Shown here: positions 9,709 through 18,072 of the stretch, piece after piece
How the letters are laid out: each line of letters begins with the position of its first letter
Numbering within the stretch: the first letter of the stretch is position 1
NCBI RefSeq assembly: GCF_000473225.1
Contig: NZ_KI421509.1
Coordinates: 1,140,045 to 1,204,044 of the forward strand
From: Sedimentitalea nanhaiensis DSM 24252
GTDB lineage: Bacteria > Pseudomonadota > Alphaproteobacteria > Rhodobacterales > Rhodobacteraceae
DNA length: 64,000 nt
Direction: 5' to 3'
Notes under the pieces: generated by a model
The model's database searches: none
The model's input: the letters and a program-made list of their open reading frames with translations, nothing else
What the model was told of the DNA's origin: nothing
Program-made: the position numbers and the translations under genes

Positions 9709-10138
9709 AGGGGGCGTCCACACCATCAAGAGGGACGTCGGACCAAAGGCGGGATGAACACGAAGCGGCATGCCGTCACCGACACAAGCGGCCGCCCGAT
9801 CCGCCTCTTCATCACAGCCGGCCAAATCAGCGACGACACCGGAGCGAGAGTTCTGGTCGACAGCCTGCGGCCGATTGGCTGCTGGGAAACCGAGGATATG
9901 ACGCGGACGGGTTCATGGAGGCCCTTACTGGCAAGGGAATTAAGCCCTGCATTCCAGGCGGAAATCGCGCGGCAAACCCAGCCGATAGGACAAGCGTCGC
10001 GACGAACGGCGCAACCGGACCGAGATCATGTTCGGACGCCTGAAGGCCCGGCGACGGGTCGCCACCCGTTATGACCGATGCCCAAAGGCGTTGCTGTCGG
10101 CAATAGCGCTCGCTGCCACCGTCTTGTTCTGGCTGTAA
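9709..10138 (+). pseudogene. IS5-type transposase, 3' part (two frameshifts and a stop)
   Basis: Continuation of the IS5 transposase after the IS110-type insertion: RGRPHHQEGRRTKGGMNTK and HAVTDTSGRPIRLFITAGQ. The frame changes near 9873 to read ADWLLGNRGYDADGF and GKGIKPCIPGG, and changes again near 9965 to a frame with a TAG and then DKRRDERRNRTEIMFGRLK ending in AIALAATVLFWL and a TAA at 10136-10138. These are the conserved DDE catalytic-domain segments (the second D in GNRGYDAD, the E in RTEIMFGRLK). The gene is clearly dead. Confidence 0.82.
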
Positions 10139-10537
10139 ATCAATGGGTCCAAAGCCTAAGCGCGTTAGCGGCCGAGATCATAGACAGGCTGAACAACCAC
10201 CCACACGCTACATCTATCTCAAGAGCTAAACTTCCTGAAATACCCGACTTGAGGTATCGCCTGGTAGAACTGCGAGACACCCATTTGGGTCCTGGCCACT
10301 ACGATTGGTTGTCTCGGTCAAGCGCGGTGGACCACAGAGGGTTGAATAAGATCGACCGCCGTCACAGATTACGCTACTTCGCCAAAGCCTCAAACTACAA
10401 CAAGCTCGTATTTGATATTGTATCAAAGGATTGAGCCCACCTTTGAAGTTCAGTATGCGGTGTCTGAGCCCCACCTTCCCGGAGTCAATCTGATTTGAGA
10501 CTCAGGTCCTGTTGGATAACAGGAAGTGAGTTTCTCC
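10139..10537 (+). other. Gap between the IS5 remnant and the IS66 genes
   Basis: About 400 bp with no gene I can support. The first 20-30 bp look like the right end of the IS5-type element. A frame open from 10078 to 10434 has no recognisable family features. The last part should hold the left end of the IS66 element, but because the right end of that element is lost I cannot define its terminal repeat by comparison. Confidence 0.4.
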
Positions 10538-10942
10538 ATGGAGAATACGAGCGAGTTTCTCACGCGGTTAGGCGTTGAGGTCTCACAGACGGGTCACCGG
10601 CGGTGGCCGGATCGCGTCAAGGCGCAGATCGTGGCGGAAACGCTTGCGCCGGGCGCGACGGTGAATGACGTGGCGCGGAAGTATGACCTGCGACCGAACC
10701 ACCTGTCAGCATGGCGGCGGATGGCCAAGGATGGTGACCTCGTTCTGTCGGCGCCGGACGCCGAGGCGGAGTTCGCCCCGTTGGTGGTGTTTGATGTCGA
10801 GACGCCCCCGACCGCCGAAGACGCTGTACCGGTGACCTTTACAGTCGAGATCATGGCCGGATCGGTTTCCGTCCGGCTGGACGGTGCCACGCCTGCGGGC
10901 CGGATTGCGGAGATCGTGCGCGCGGTCGGCGGTGGCGCATGA
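10538..10942 (+). CDS. tnpA: IS66 family accessory protein TnpA (OrfA)
   Basis: About 134-aa HTH protein of the IS66 TnpA/OrfA family: RRWPDRVKAQIVAETLAPG followed by VARKYDLRPNHLSAWRR, a Tnp_8-like helix-turn-helix. The ATG at 10538 (MENTSEFLTRL) is preferred over the in-frame upstream start at 10526. Overlaps tnpB by the ATGA arrangement at 10939-10942. The gene itself looks intact, though its partners are broken. Confidence 0.87.
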   Translation: MENTSEFLTRLGVEVSQTGHRRWPDRVKAQIVAETLAPGATVNDVARKYDLRPNHLSAWRRMAKDGDLVLSAPDAEAEFAPLVVFDVETPPTAEDAVPVTFTVEIMAGSVSVRLDGATPAGRIAEIVRAVGGGA

Positions 10943-11291
10943 TTTCCCCATCGAACCGGGTGCGCATCCTGGTGGCGACGCAGCCGGTCGATTTCCGCAA
11001 GGGACACGATGGCCTCACCGCGCTGGTCCAGTCGGTTCTGCGCAAGGCCCCGTTCACCGGGACGGTCTTCGTGTTCCGGGCCAAGCGCCTGGACCGGTTG
11101 AAGCTGCTCTATTGGGATGGCAGCGGCCTTGTCATGGCCTACAAGCGGCTGGAGGAAACGACGTTCGCTTGGCCCGCAATAAAGGACGGGATGATGGCGC
11201 TGAACCACGCCCAATTCGAGGCGCTTTTTCTGGTCTGGACTGGCGCAAGTTCAAAGCGCTGGAGGCCCGCCCACCAGCCGCGGCGGAGTGA
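10939..11291 (+). pseudogene. tnpB: IS66 TnpB (OrfB), one-base frameshift
   Basis: IS66 OrfB: VRILVATQPVDFRKGHDGL and VFVFRAKRLDRLKLLYWDG are diagnostic. The frame is lost at the T5 run 11225-11229. One more T would continue into SGLDWRKFKALEARPPAAAE and the normal stop at 11289-11291. The span of 353 bp is one short of a multiple of three, consistent with a single deletion. I see no programmed-frameshift heptamer in the zero frame, so mutation (or a sequencing error in the T run) is the simplest reading. Confidence 0.8.
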
Positions 11292-11347
11292 CTCAAGGGC
11301 GTCGAATGCAGCGGTCATGGCTTTGATTTCGGTCTACAAATCCGGCC

Positions 11348-12798
11348 ATGACCGCCGCCGCCAAAGACCTCGATCTGTCCGTTCTGCCGCCGGAATATCG
11401 CGCTGCGTTCGAGGCGCAGGTCGCACGTGTGGCTGAACTGGAGGAGACCAACCAGCGGCAGGAACATCTGATCGCCGAGATGCACCATGCGCTCTACGGC
11501 AAGAAGTCCGAAAAACTGAACGACGACGATCGGCAGTTGGCCTTCGAGGGCCTTGAGGTTGCCCTTGCCGAGGTTGAAGAGAAAAAATCGGAGCAGGCCC
11601 TTGGCGACGATAAGTTCAGGTGCAAAAAAAAGATCGCCAAGCGCAATCGCGGTAACCTACCCGAGGGATTGCCGCGCATCGAACAGGTGATCGAGCCCGA
11701 CAGCCTGGACTGCCCCTGTGGCTGCGGAGCGATGCACCGGATCGGTGAAGACCGCAACGAACGGCTGGATATCGTTCCGGCGCAGTGCCGCGTGATCGTG
11801 ACGATCCGCCCCAAATACGCCGGTCGCACATGCACCGACAGCATCACCCAAGCCCCGACACCGCCCTGGCTCATTGAGGGCGGGCTGCCCACCGAAGGGG
11901 CCATCGCCCACGTACTGGTCAGCAAGTATGCCGACCATTGCCCGTTGTACCGGCAGTCGCAAATTCTGGGCCGTTCCGGCATCGACATCCACCGGTCAAC
12001 CCTGGCGGATTGGACGGGTGTAGCTGGCTTCCATCTCGCGCCTGTCTTGGACAGACTGGCTGAGCATCTGAAGACGTCAACGAAGCTCTTCATGGATGAG
12101 ACCACCGCCCCCGTGCTCGACCCCAGACGCGGGCGCACAAAAACCGGCTACCTTTGGGCGCTGGCCCGGGATGACAGGGCCTGGGGCGGCGGTGATCCGC
12201 CGGGGGTCGTCTATTTCTATGCGCCGGGGCGACATGGCACACATGCCGAAACGTTCCTGACCGGCTTCAACGGCATCCTGCAGATCGACGGCTACACTGG
12301 ATACAACCGATTGACCAAACCGTCCCGCAAGGGAGGCGAGCCGATCAGCGTTGCGTATTGCTGGGCGCACGCCCGTCGCAAACTGAAGGAAGTCTTCGAT
12401 CGCCACGGGTCCGAAATCGCTGCTGAGGGCCTCCGCCGGATCGCCGATATCTACGCCATCGAAAAAGACATCCGCGGCACGTCACCTGGCCAACGCCTGT
12501 CCGCCCGCCAAGCCCGATCCGCGCCTCTGGTCGTAGCCTTTGGTGGCTGGCTTCAGGCGCAACGCCTGCGCATCTCGGCGCAATCGCGCCTCGGCGAGAG
12601 AAGCTGGCCTACATCCACCGCCACTGGGACGGCCTCCAGACTTTCCTGACCGACGGTCACGTCGAGATCGACAGCAACAATGTCGAAAACCTCGTTCGCC
12701 CGATTGTCCTCAATCGCAAGAATGCATTGTTCGCCGGTCACGACGAAGGTGGCCGCGCTTGGGGCCGCATCGCTTCACTGATCGAGACCTTGACCTGA
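11348..12798 (+). pseudogene. tnpC: IS66 transposase TnpC, frameshifted and 3'-truncated
   Basis: IS66 main transposase. The coiled-coil N-terminus contains HHALYGKKSEKL. It is followed by the zinc-finger-like CPCGCGAMHRIGED, the CPLYRQSQILGRSGIDIHRST segment, the DDE_Tnp_IS66 core with MDETTAPVLDP and QIDGYTGYNRL, and CWAHARRKLKEVF. A two-base AG duplication at about 12597-12600 shifts the frame; the shifted frame continues as KLAYIHRHWDGLQ and EIDSNNVENLVRPI. The last roughly 40 codons and the right end of IS66 are missing, replaced by the IS3 element at 12795. Confidence 0.85.
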
Positions 12799-12855
12799 GA
12801 CCTTAAACCTCCTCCACTTTTGAGTAGGATCTGTCCCAAGCATTGGAGACGGAAT

Positions 12856-13122
12856 ATGAAGAAGTCACGATTTTCAGAAGAGCAGATCATCGGGATGATC
12901 AAAGAGCAGGAGGGCGGTGTCCCAACGGCTGAGGTGTGCCGCAAGCATGGCATCAGCACAGCGTCGTTCTACAAATACAAATCGAAGTTCGGCGGAATGG
13001 ACGTGTCCGATGCCCGCAAGCTGAAGGCGCTTGAGGATGAGAACGGCAAGCTGAAGAAGCTGCTGGCAGAACAGATGCTGGATAACGCCATGCTGAAGGA
13101 TGTGAACTCAAAAAAATGGTGA
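12856..13122 (+). CDS. IS3 family transposase OrfA
   Basis: 88-aa HTH_Tnp_1 protein: [19 protein letters not shown], then [19 protein letters not shown], then a leucine-rich coiled coil ([19 protein letters not shown]). It overlaps orfB by 7 bp. A run of seven A at 13110-13116 in the phase A AAA AAA sits just before the stop and fits the -1 slip that makes the OrfAB transposase. Start chosen at the ATG that begins the conserved MKKSRF motif. Confidence 0.93.
   Translation: MKKSRFSEEQIIGMIKEQEGGVPTAEVCRKHGISTASFYKYKSKFGGMDVSDARKLKALEDENGKLKKLLAEQMLDNAMLKDVNSKKW
13110..13116 (+). promoter_or_regulatory. A7 slippery site for -1 frameshifting (OrfA to OrfAB)
   Basis: Seven consecutive A in the phase A AAA AAA relative to orfA, followed by TGG TGA. 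A -1 slip moves the ribosome from orfA into the orfB frame before the orfA stop codon. This is the standard expression control of IS3-family transposases. Confidence 0.75.
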
Positions 13123-13955
13123 CGCCCGCGGCAAAGCGGAAAGCGGTGGTTCATCTTTGTGATCAGCACGGGGTGAGCCAGCGGCGGGCGTGCGATGTGT
13201 TGGACGTGGATCGGTCGAGTGTGCGGTATCGCAGCATCCGACCAGATGATGCTGACCTGCGCAAAGCCATGAAGGATGTGGCTGCTGAACGTCGGCGCTT
13301 CGGTTACAGGCGCATACACATCATGCTGGAGCGTCAAGGCATCTACATGAACCAGAAGAAGCTGCGGCGTTTGTATCGCGAAGAAGGGCTCCAGGTGCGT
13401 AAGCGTGGTGGCCGGAAACGCGCCCTGGGCACGCGCCGCCCGATGATCGTGCCAGAGACCATCAATGAGCGTTGGAGCCTGGATTTCGTTTCGGACGCGT
13501 TCACAGATGGACGCAGGTTCCGCGTTCGGGCGATGGTAGATGATTTTAGCCGTGAATGTTTGGCTCTTGTTCCGGATACATCGCTGTCGGGCGCGCGGCT
13601 GACGCGTGAATTGGACGCTATCATTCAGGTGCGCGGAATGCCGAAGACAATTGTCAGCGACAACGGGACCGAAATGACCAGTTCAGCGGTTTTGAAATGG
13701 TGCCAGAAAACAAAGATCGACTGGCATTACATCGCTCCAGGAAAGCCAACACAGAACGCTTTCATCGAGAGTTTCAACGGCAGTTTCCGCGATGAGTGCT
13801 TGAACGAGACGCTGTTCTCGTCCCTCGCAGACGCCAGATCAGAGATCAAAAAATGGAAGGAGGATTACAACCGAAACCGGCCGCATTCGTCGCTGGCAAA
13901 TCTCACGCCGAACGAGTTCGCAGACAAAATGACGTTGCAAAAGCAGGCCGCATGA
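13116..13955 (+). CDS. IS3 family transposase OrfB (DDE integrase domain)
   Basis: 279-aa catalytic subunit with HTH_21 ([16 protein letters not shown]) and an rve integrase core. The DDE triad appears intact: D in [13 protein letters not shown] in [12 protein letters not shown] in [15 protein letters not shown]. Expressed alone or, more likely, as an OrfAB fusion through the -1 frameshift at 13110-13116; after the slip the next codon is exactly the ATG of this frame. No damage is visible, so the element may be active. Confidence 0.94.
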   Translation: MVTPAAKRKAVVHLCDQHGVSQRRACDVLDVDRSSVRYRSIRPDDADLRKAMKDVAAERRRFGYRRIHIMLERQGIYMNQKKLRRLYREEGLQVRKRGGRKRALGTRRPMIVPETINERWSLDFVSDAFTDGRRFRVRAMVDDFSRECLALVPDTSLSGARLTRELDAIIQVRGMPKTIVSDNGTEMTSSAVLKWCQKTKIDWHYIAPGKPTQNAFIESFNGSFRDECLNETLFSSLADARSEIKKWKEDYNRNRPHSSLANLTPNEFADKMTLQKQAA

Positions 13956-14010
13956 GGCCAGAAAACAAAACCCGGATTCTCCCAAAGGCTGGAGGAGAGA
14001 TGGGTCTCAG

Positions 14011-14473
14011 GTCAGATACAGACGCGGACCAGAAATCTTCAGGAAACCACCGGTGAACTCAAAGAATACGCTTCCACCACCATTTGTTCGGCATCATGAG
14101 AAAGTTTTATTTTTTAATAAATAACAGACACTTGAAGTATCCCATGGATCTGTCTCCGAACGCTCCGGGAAAACTCGATGGCACATGTATTTTGGCACAG
14201 GCACAGGAGCGCTTGGCACACGAAAAAGGCACACGTACCCCATTGAAAAATAGATATATTTTATGTCTCAACTTCAGAATGGATGCCGATGGACGTATTT
14301 TTTATCATTCGTTTCAATAACTTAAATAAATCCGGTCACCCAAGACACCTAAAGGCAATCTCACTCTCCAAAACGGCACGTTTTCGGTCAAAAAACGGGT
14401 GCTGCACAACACGTCTTGACGCCTGCACAACACCCTAAATTTAACCCAACAATATCCAGCTATTAGAGAGAAA
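14011..14473 (+). other. AT-rich gap without a supported gene
   Basis: About 460 bp, noticeably more AT-rich than the surroundings (several A/T runs between 14095 and 14335). One 78-codon frame (14084-14320) has no recognisable features or family resemblance. The first bases may be the residue left after the IS66 3' end was deleted. Nothing else can be supported. Confidence 0.4.
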
Positions 14474-14737
14474 TTATGCCATCCCAAGAGCTTCTTTATA
14501 CATCTCAAGGACTGCTTCCTCTTCAGCGATATCGTCTTTGTCCCTTTTGCGGAGTCGAATAAGGGTGCGAACTACCTTTACGTCGTAACCACGTCCTTTT
14601 AGTTCTGAGAATACCTCTTTTTGCTGTTCGGCGAGGTCGGCCTTCTCCTGATCGAGTCGCTCGATACGCTCGACGAACTGGCGCAGTTCGCTGGCAGTTA
14701 CTTTGTAGGAGTCAGTTGCTTCTTCGTAATCACTCAT
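14474..14737 (-). CDS. gapR: GapR family DNA-binding protein (DUF2312)
   Basis: 87-aa nucleoid-associated protein of the GapR/DUF2312 family. In Caulobacter GapR binds AT-rich, overtwisted DNA and helps relieve supercoils. A long coiled-coil helix (ELRQFVERIERLDQEKADL) is followed by the conserved basic helix (VVRTLIRLRKRDKDDI) and the acidic C-terminus. The ATG at 14737 starts the conserved MSDYEEATDSYKV; an upstream in-frame start at 14785 lacks support. A broken second copy lies directly upstream. Confidence 0.92.
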   Translation of the reverse strand: MSDYEEATDSYKVTASELRQFVERIERLDQEKADLAEQQKEVFSELKGRGYDVKVVRTLIRLRKRDKDDIAEEEAVLEMYKEALGMA

Positions 14738-14838
14738 CGTTACCTCATTTGTATTCTTGGGACGGATTGGCCCTGTGGAAGACACATCAGAATACAGTGT
14801 TTCCCGCTAAGCCTTTGTTTACTCACTCGCACAACGAA

Positions 14839-15002
14839 TTAGTGGTGGTATTTGCAGCCACGCGCCTTGGCTTCGGCCATCACCTCTTTCTGCTGCTCGG
14901 CGATATCCTTCTTTTCCGCTTCCAGTCGCTCGACCCGCTCGATGAACTGACGCAGTCCATTGGCGTCACCCGATAAGTGCTGTCGGTATTTGTATCGCTC
15001 AT
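14839..15002 (-). pseudogene. Second gapR (DUF2312) copy, frameshifted and truncated
   Basis: From the ATG at 15002 the frame reads MSDTNTDSTYRVT, then loses one base in the following Ala codon. The next frame reads NGLRQFIERVERLEAEKKD and QQKEVMAEAKARG, then stops after CKYHH. The C-terminal DNA-binding helix is missing. Its coiled coil resembles the intact gapR 100 bp downstream but differs in many residues, so it is a diverged tandem paralogue that later decayed, not a recent duplicate. Confidence 0.78.
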
Positions 15003-15159
15003 TCCAGATGCTCCGTGGTCGTCGGCTCAAAGGGACTTGCGCAATAGCGCCGCCGCGGCCACTGCGCAAGGCAGAATGCACGCGACACCGGGCATCATGG
15101 TTGCGCGCTCCCATACGTTCCGCTAGGCGCAATACACACACCGCAAGCTGAGAAGTGCA

Positions 15160-15378
15160 ATGTTTGAAATTATGATCTGGGCTGGCGCAGCCCTATCCCT
15201 TGTCGGCCTGGCTGGCCTTGTCTGGTGCATCTTGCGCGTCGCCAAAGCCCGGCGCGCCAAGCTGAGCGAAGACGACATGCGCGCCACGCTGCAATCGGTC
15301 CTGCCGATGAACATGGCGGCGCTGTTCGTGTCGGTTATCGGTCTCATGCTGATTGTGGTCGGGATTATCCTAGGCTGA
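15160..15378 (+). CDS. Small conserved-looking membrane protein
   Basis: 72 aa with two hydrophobic segments (about residues 4-25 and 51-71) separated by a charged loop (AKARRAKLSEDDMRATLQS). The loop is likely cytoplasmic given its positive charge next to the first segment. Small proteins with this layout occur in Rhodobacterales genomes, but I do not recognise a function. Stands alone between the gapR remnant and a convergent small coiled-coil gene. Confidence 0.6.
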   Translation: MFEIMIWAGAALSLVGLAGLVWCILRVAKARRAKLSEDDMRATLQSVLPMNMAALFVSVIGLMLIVVGIILG

Positions 15379-15399
15379 CCTTACAGAAGAGTTCCCCGT

Positions 15400-15615
15400 T
15401 CAGACCGGCATGTTGTCGAATCTAGCCTCGATCACCTCGTCCGTAAGGTTGGCATCCAAGGTCCGCAAACGTGCCGGCACCCTTTCCCCGCAGGCGGCTA
15501 TCTTATCCAGAACCTGGGAAAGCTGTGGTTGTAACGCCAATCTCTTTTCAGCCTTGGCACAGGCAATTTCCTGTTCCAGGTTTTCAGCGGTTTTCTTGAG
15601 TTCGTCGATCATCAT
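15400..15615 (-). CDS. Small coiled-coil hypothetical protein
   Basis: 71 aa beginning MMIDELKKTAENLEQEI, strongly helical and rich in Glu/Lys/Leu, with one central Cys (AACGERVPARLRTL) and an acidic C-terminus. A GGGGAGG ribosome-binding site lies about 5 bp before the ATG at 15615, which decides the start over the longer frame from 15738. Function unknown; convergent with the small membrane protein gene. Confidence 0.6.
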   Translation of the reverse strand: MMIDELKKTAENLEQEIACAKAEKRLALQPQLSQVLDKIAACGERVPARLRTLDANLTDEVIEARFDNMPV

Positions 15616-15870
15616 ATCGGGCCTCCCCCCAATTGTGCCTGTTGAACATACAACCCCAGCGTAACATCTGCGCAAAAAACTCAGCTGTAAACTGGCATGG
15701 TGTTCCAAAGCCATACCACAACCCTGAGCTGATTTCACCAGCTATCTCCAATTCTATACGCGGACCTCGGCCAATCTTTGATACATGTCAAATTCCGCTT
15801 GCAAAAACCGCTGCTGAAGCACCTTTTGAAAATAGAATGCGGATGCAGGGCGAAAGAGGGGAGCCGGACA

Positions 15871-16395
15871 ACGACGCCAGTGAAAGCCTTTTACGGCAAC
15901 GCGGAAAATACTGTTGCAGGTGCCGTACGCGAACCTTCGGGGCGTGCCTGTGCCATCACCGCCCAGATCCATGAGCACGATCTCAATACCGAATAGATCG
16001 CGGAGCGCCATGTCCACACTGGCATTTTTCTGCGGCACCCTATCTGCAAGAGCCACTGGGCGGGCGTATCGGTGTCGGCGACCGTATCACGATGGTCCAG
16101 AAAACGTTCTGAAAGGTGTTCGACGAAATCATCCGGCTTCAGCGCGACGGCCGCCAGTTCAACGCGCTTCCCCAGCATGGCGACAGTTTTCAGATCGCCA
16201 GATGCCTGGGACGTGCCACATACGCCAGGCCGCACGCCCGCTTGCCTGACATATACGATAGGAATCGCCGATTTGTCGGTGACACATTGTTCATGCCTGA
16301 TTTCGGCACCGTTCAATGCGATTTCCCCGGTGGACCCTCGAAAACGCTGTACAAGTCGATCCAGAGAATCCCCCCCCTGCCCGGCGGCGCTCAAT
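15871..16395 (+). pseudogene. MBL-fold persulfide dioxygenase/Blh-like hydrolase, degenerate
   Basis: Remnant of an ETHE1/Blh-type metallo-beta-lactamase-fold enzyme, which oxidises glutathione persulfide. Readable pieces in different frames are VKAFYGNAENTVAG and VREPSGRACAI; then an apparent deletion of about 15-20 codons; HEHDLNTE-stop; HVHTGIF, where the HxHxDH metal motif has lost its D and last H; GDRITMVQKTF; CLTYTIGIADL; and FVGDTLFMPDFGTVQCDFPGG. There are at least two in-frame stops and several frameshifts. The 3' end is gone. A related sulfurtransferase gene survives at 17582. Confidence 0.75.
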
Positions 16396-16830
16396 CTGGG
16401 CGGATATCCGCATATCGTGTTGGTTCGCTTCGTCTTAATTCACAAGAGCCCATTTCACTCCGCGTTTCCAGCGAAGATACCCTCGCAACACTACGACTTT
16501 CGCCGTTTTCTAGATGCCGTCGTCGAACTGAACCCAGCTCAGAACTAGGATCTCCAGACGGAGAACCGGGATCTCTGTTGTGCAAGAAACTATATCGGAG
16601 TGACGCCTTTTAATCCGGAAGCGACCTTCGGTCCGCGGCCTATCCGGGACCGCCCGGAATTCTGGATGCACTGCCGGATCATCTGCGGCTGCGTTTGGAG
16701 CGGTGCCACCGGGCGTGAATGGCGGGTTTCCTGACGTGGCGTTCCGGCGGAAAGTGGGTGGCGACGTCATCGGCGATCTGAACGAGGAGCATCCGGTCGA
16801 TGCGGGCGGCGATAACGGCTTGCAGTCCGG
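16396..16830 (+). other. Gap of degraded sequence
   Basis: About 435 bp between the MBL-fold remnant and the IS91 remnant. Frames are open over parts of it on both strands but show no recognisable domain. It likely contains decayed ends of both neighbours. I see no RNA gene or promoter I would defend. Confidence 0.35.
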
Positions 16831-16834
16831 GGGC

Positions 16835-17266
16835 GCTTGCGACCTTGGGCGGAGGTCCGGAAGCCGTGTCGCCTATCTCAGCCGATGCACCCACAGGGTG
16901 GCCATGCCGAACCATCGCGTCGTCAGCACCGACGCCGGCACCGTGGTATTCCGTTAGAAGGACTACAGGATCGAGCCCGGCAACAGACAGAAGGTCATGC
17001 GTTTGGCCTCGCCCGGGTTCATCCGCCGCTTCCTGGTGCATGTGCTCCCCGATAGGCTCCATCGCATCCGTCACTATGGCCGCCTGGCCAGCGCCACCCG
17101 AAAGACCGACATCGCACGCATCCGTGGCTTGCCCGGCCACAGGCCGACTGACCAAAACACCCCGAAATCCGCCGAGACCGCCCCGCTCACCCTGCGCGGG
17201 CCATGCCCCTGCTGCGGCGGCCCTATGCGCATCGTCGAAATCTTCCGCCGTAGGCAAAAACCCTGA
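16835..17266 (+). pseudogene. IS91 family transposase, C-terminal fragment
   Basis: Only the last third or so of an IS91-type (HUH, Y2) transposase is readable: AYLSRCTHRVAMPNHRVV, an in-frame TAG after VVFR, KDYRIEPGNRQKVMRLASPG, FIRRFLVHVLPDRLHRIRHYG, and the C-terminal zinc-binding-like CPCCGGPMRIVEIFRR. A frameshift lies near 16860. The catalytic N-terminal part is absent. Its insertion separates the persulfide dioxygenase remnant from its usual partners. Confidence 0.75.
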
Positions 17267-17397
17267 TCTCGCGCACCAACCAAAGAACAGCCCGTATGAC
17301 GAAACGCCGGTCCTCGGTGCAAAAACCGCCTCGGTGCCCGCTCTCGCACCGAGCCGATCAAAGTCCCAAAGCGCTCACCAATCCCGGGTAAAGGCCT

Positions 17398-17576
17398 ATG
17401 ACTGACACCACCAGAGTTCAGAGGCGGTTGGACGTGTTCGGCGACTGGTCGCCGACGCTCGCCTTTGTATCGGGGGCGCGCGTGGAATTGCCTTTCTGTC
17501 CGCTATGCGGGTCGGAATGGGGTTTGCTCCCGGATCGGCGTGCGGCTGGACAGGTTGGCGGCGGCGGCGTAAGAGA
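17398..17576 (+). pseudogene. YeeE/YedE-type sulfur transporter fragment
   Basis: Short remnant: RVQRRLDVFGDWSPTLAFV closely matches the conserved core of the second YeeE/YedE half (usually NPAKV..FLD.FG.WDPSLAFVMGGA). A frame change then leads to a degraded GMGFAPGSACGW reminiscent of the G-G-C-P-G motif. In related genomes such transporters accompany MBL-fold persulfide dioxygenase and DUF442 proteins, which are its two neighbours here. The fragment is short, so the call is moderate. Confidence 0.5.
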
Positions 17577-17581
17577 CAGAT

Positions 17582-18007
17582 ATGGAACCGCGCCCCTTAT
17601 CCCCCCGCTATTTGGTCTCGCCGCAAATCTCGGTCGAGGATGTCTCCGCCCTTGTGGATGCGGGCATCGTTCTGGTGATCTGCAACCGGCCCGATCAGGA
17701 AGTCCCGCCCAGCCATCAGGCCCAAGCGATCGGCGCTGCCGTACGCTCCGCTGGCATACGGTTCGAAGCTCTGCCGCTCACACATCAAACGATGACTGCG
17801 CAGAATGTCGCCCGGCAACGCGAGCTGATCGAGTCATCGGACGGCCCGGTGTTGGCCTATTGTGCATCGGGCACCCGCAGCTCGGTTGTCTGGGCGCTGG
17901 GTCAGGCGGGAACACAATCGGTGGACGAGATCCTGACCTGTACCGCTGCTGCCGGATACCAGCTGGACGGATTGCGCCCAACATTGGAACAGCTGTCACA
18001 GTCCTGA
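17582..18007 (+). CDS. TIGR01244/DUF442 family sulfurtransferase-like protein
   Basis: 141-aa protein of the DUF442 (Blh N-domain, tyrosine-phosphatase-fold) family, with the active-site loop CASGTRSS near residues 98-105 (C-x5-R type). In several alphaproteobacteria this domain is fused to or next to a persulfide dioxygenase and takes part in sulfide detoxification as a rhodanese-like sulfurtransferase. The gene looks intact although its presumed partners (MBL-fold, YeeE) upstream are wrecked. The start MEPRPLSPRYLVS matches the family N-terminus. Confidence 0.82.
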   Translation: MEPRPLSPRYLVSPQISVEDVSALVDAGIVLVICNRPDQEVPPSHQAQAIGAAVRSAGIRFEALPLTHQTMTAQNVARQRELIESSDGPVLAYCASGTRSSVVWALGQAGTQSVDEILTCTAAAGYQLDGLRPTLEQLSQS

Positions 18008-18072
18008 GCCCCGCCTGATTGCATTTGACCGAATTGCGCCGCGTTTGGCAAAGCGGCAGATATACCCACCTG

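Larger units (their letters stand above)
8322..9717 (-). mobile_element. IS110/IS1111-type element inserted in the IS5 transposase
   Basis: About 1.4-kb element bounded by a 9-bp direct repeat AGGGGGCGT (8313-8321 and 9709-9717), one copy of which I count with the element. Removing one copy plus the element restores the IS5 reading frame (AGG GGG CGT on both sides). A 9-bp subterminal inverted repeat with one mismatch is present (AGGGCATCG at 8344-8352, CGATGCCGT at 9699-9707). The long non-coding part (about 300 bp) lies downstream of the transposase gene, as in the IS1111 subgroup, and only about 60 bp lie upstream. Confidence 0.8.
12795..14010 (+). mobile_element. IS3 family (IS407-like) insertion sequence
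   Basis: 1.2-kb element. Imperfect terminal inverted repeats are visible: CTGAGACC...CTCCTCCA at 12795-12817 and its complement TGGAGGAG...GGTCTCAG at 13990-14010, with the eight outermost bases identical. Between them are the two overlapping reading frames orfA and orfB. No matching target duplication is seen (TGAC or GACC on the left against GTCA or GGTC on the right), and IS66 does not resume on the right. A deletion next to the element, or an IS-mediated rearrangement, therefore likely removed the IS66 end. Confidence 0.85.

Noticed and set aside
11225-11229. Programmed frameshift in IS66 tnpB
   Set aside because: The T5 run does not form a standard slippery heptamer in the zero frame, and IS66 tnpB is normally uninterrupted. 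A single-base deletion is simpler.
12791-14014. Target-site duplication flanking the IS3 element
   Set aside because: The flanks read TGAC or GACC on the left and GTCA or GGTC on the right. These are complementary-looking but not direct repeats, so no duplication is claimed.
14084-14320. 78-codon frame in the AT-rich gap
   Set aside because: No Shine-Dalgarno, no family resemblance, and it spans sequence that looks like IS-associated debris.
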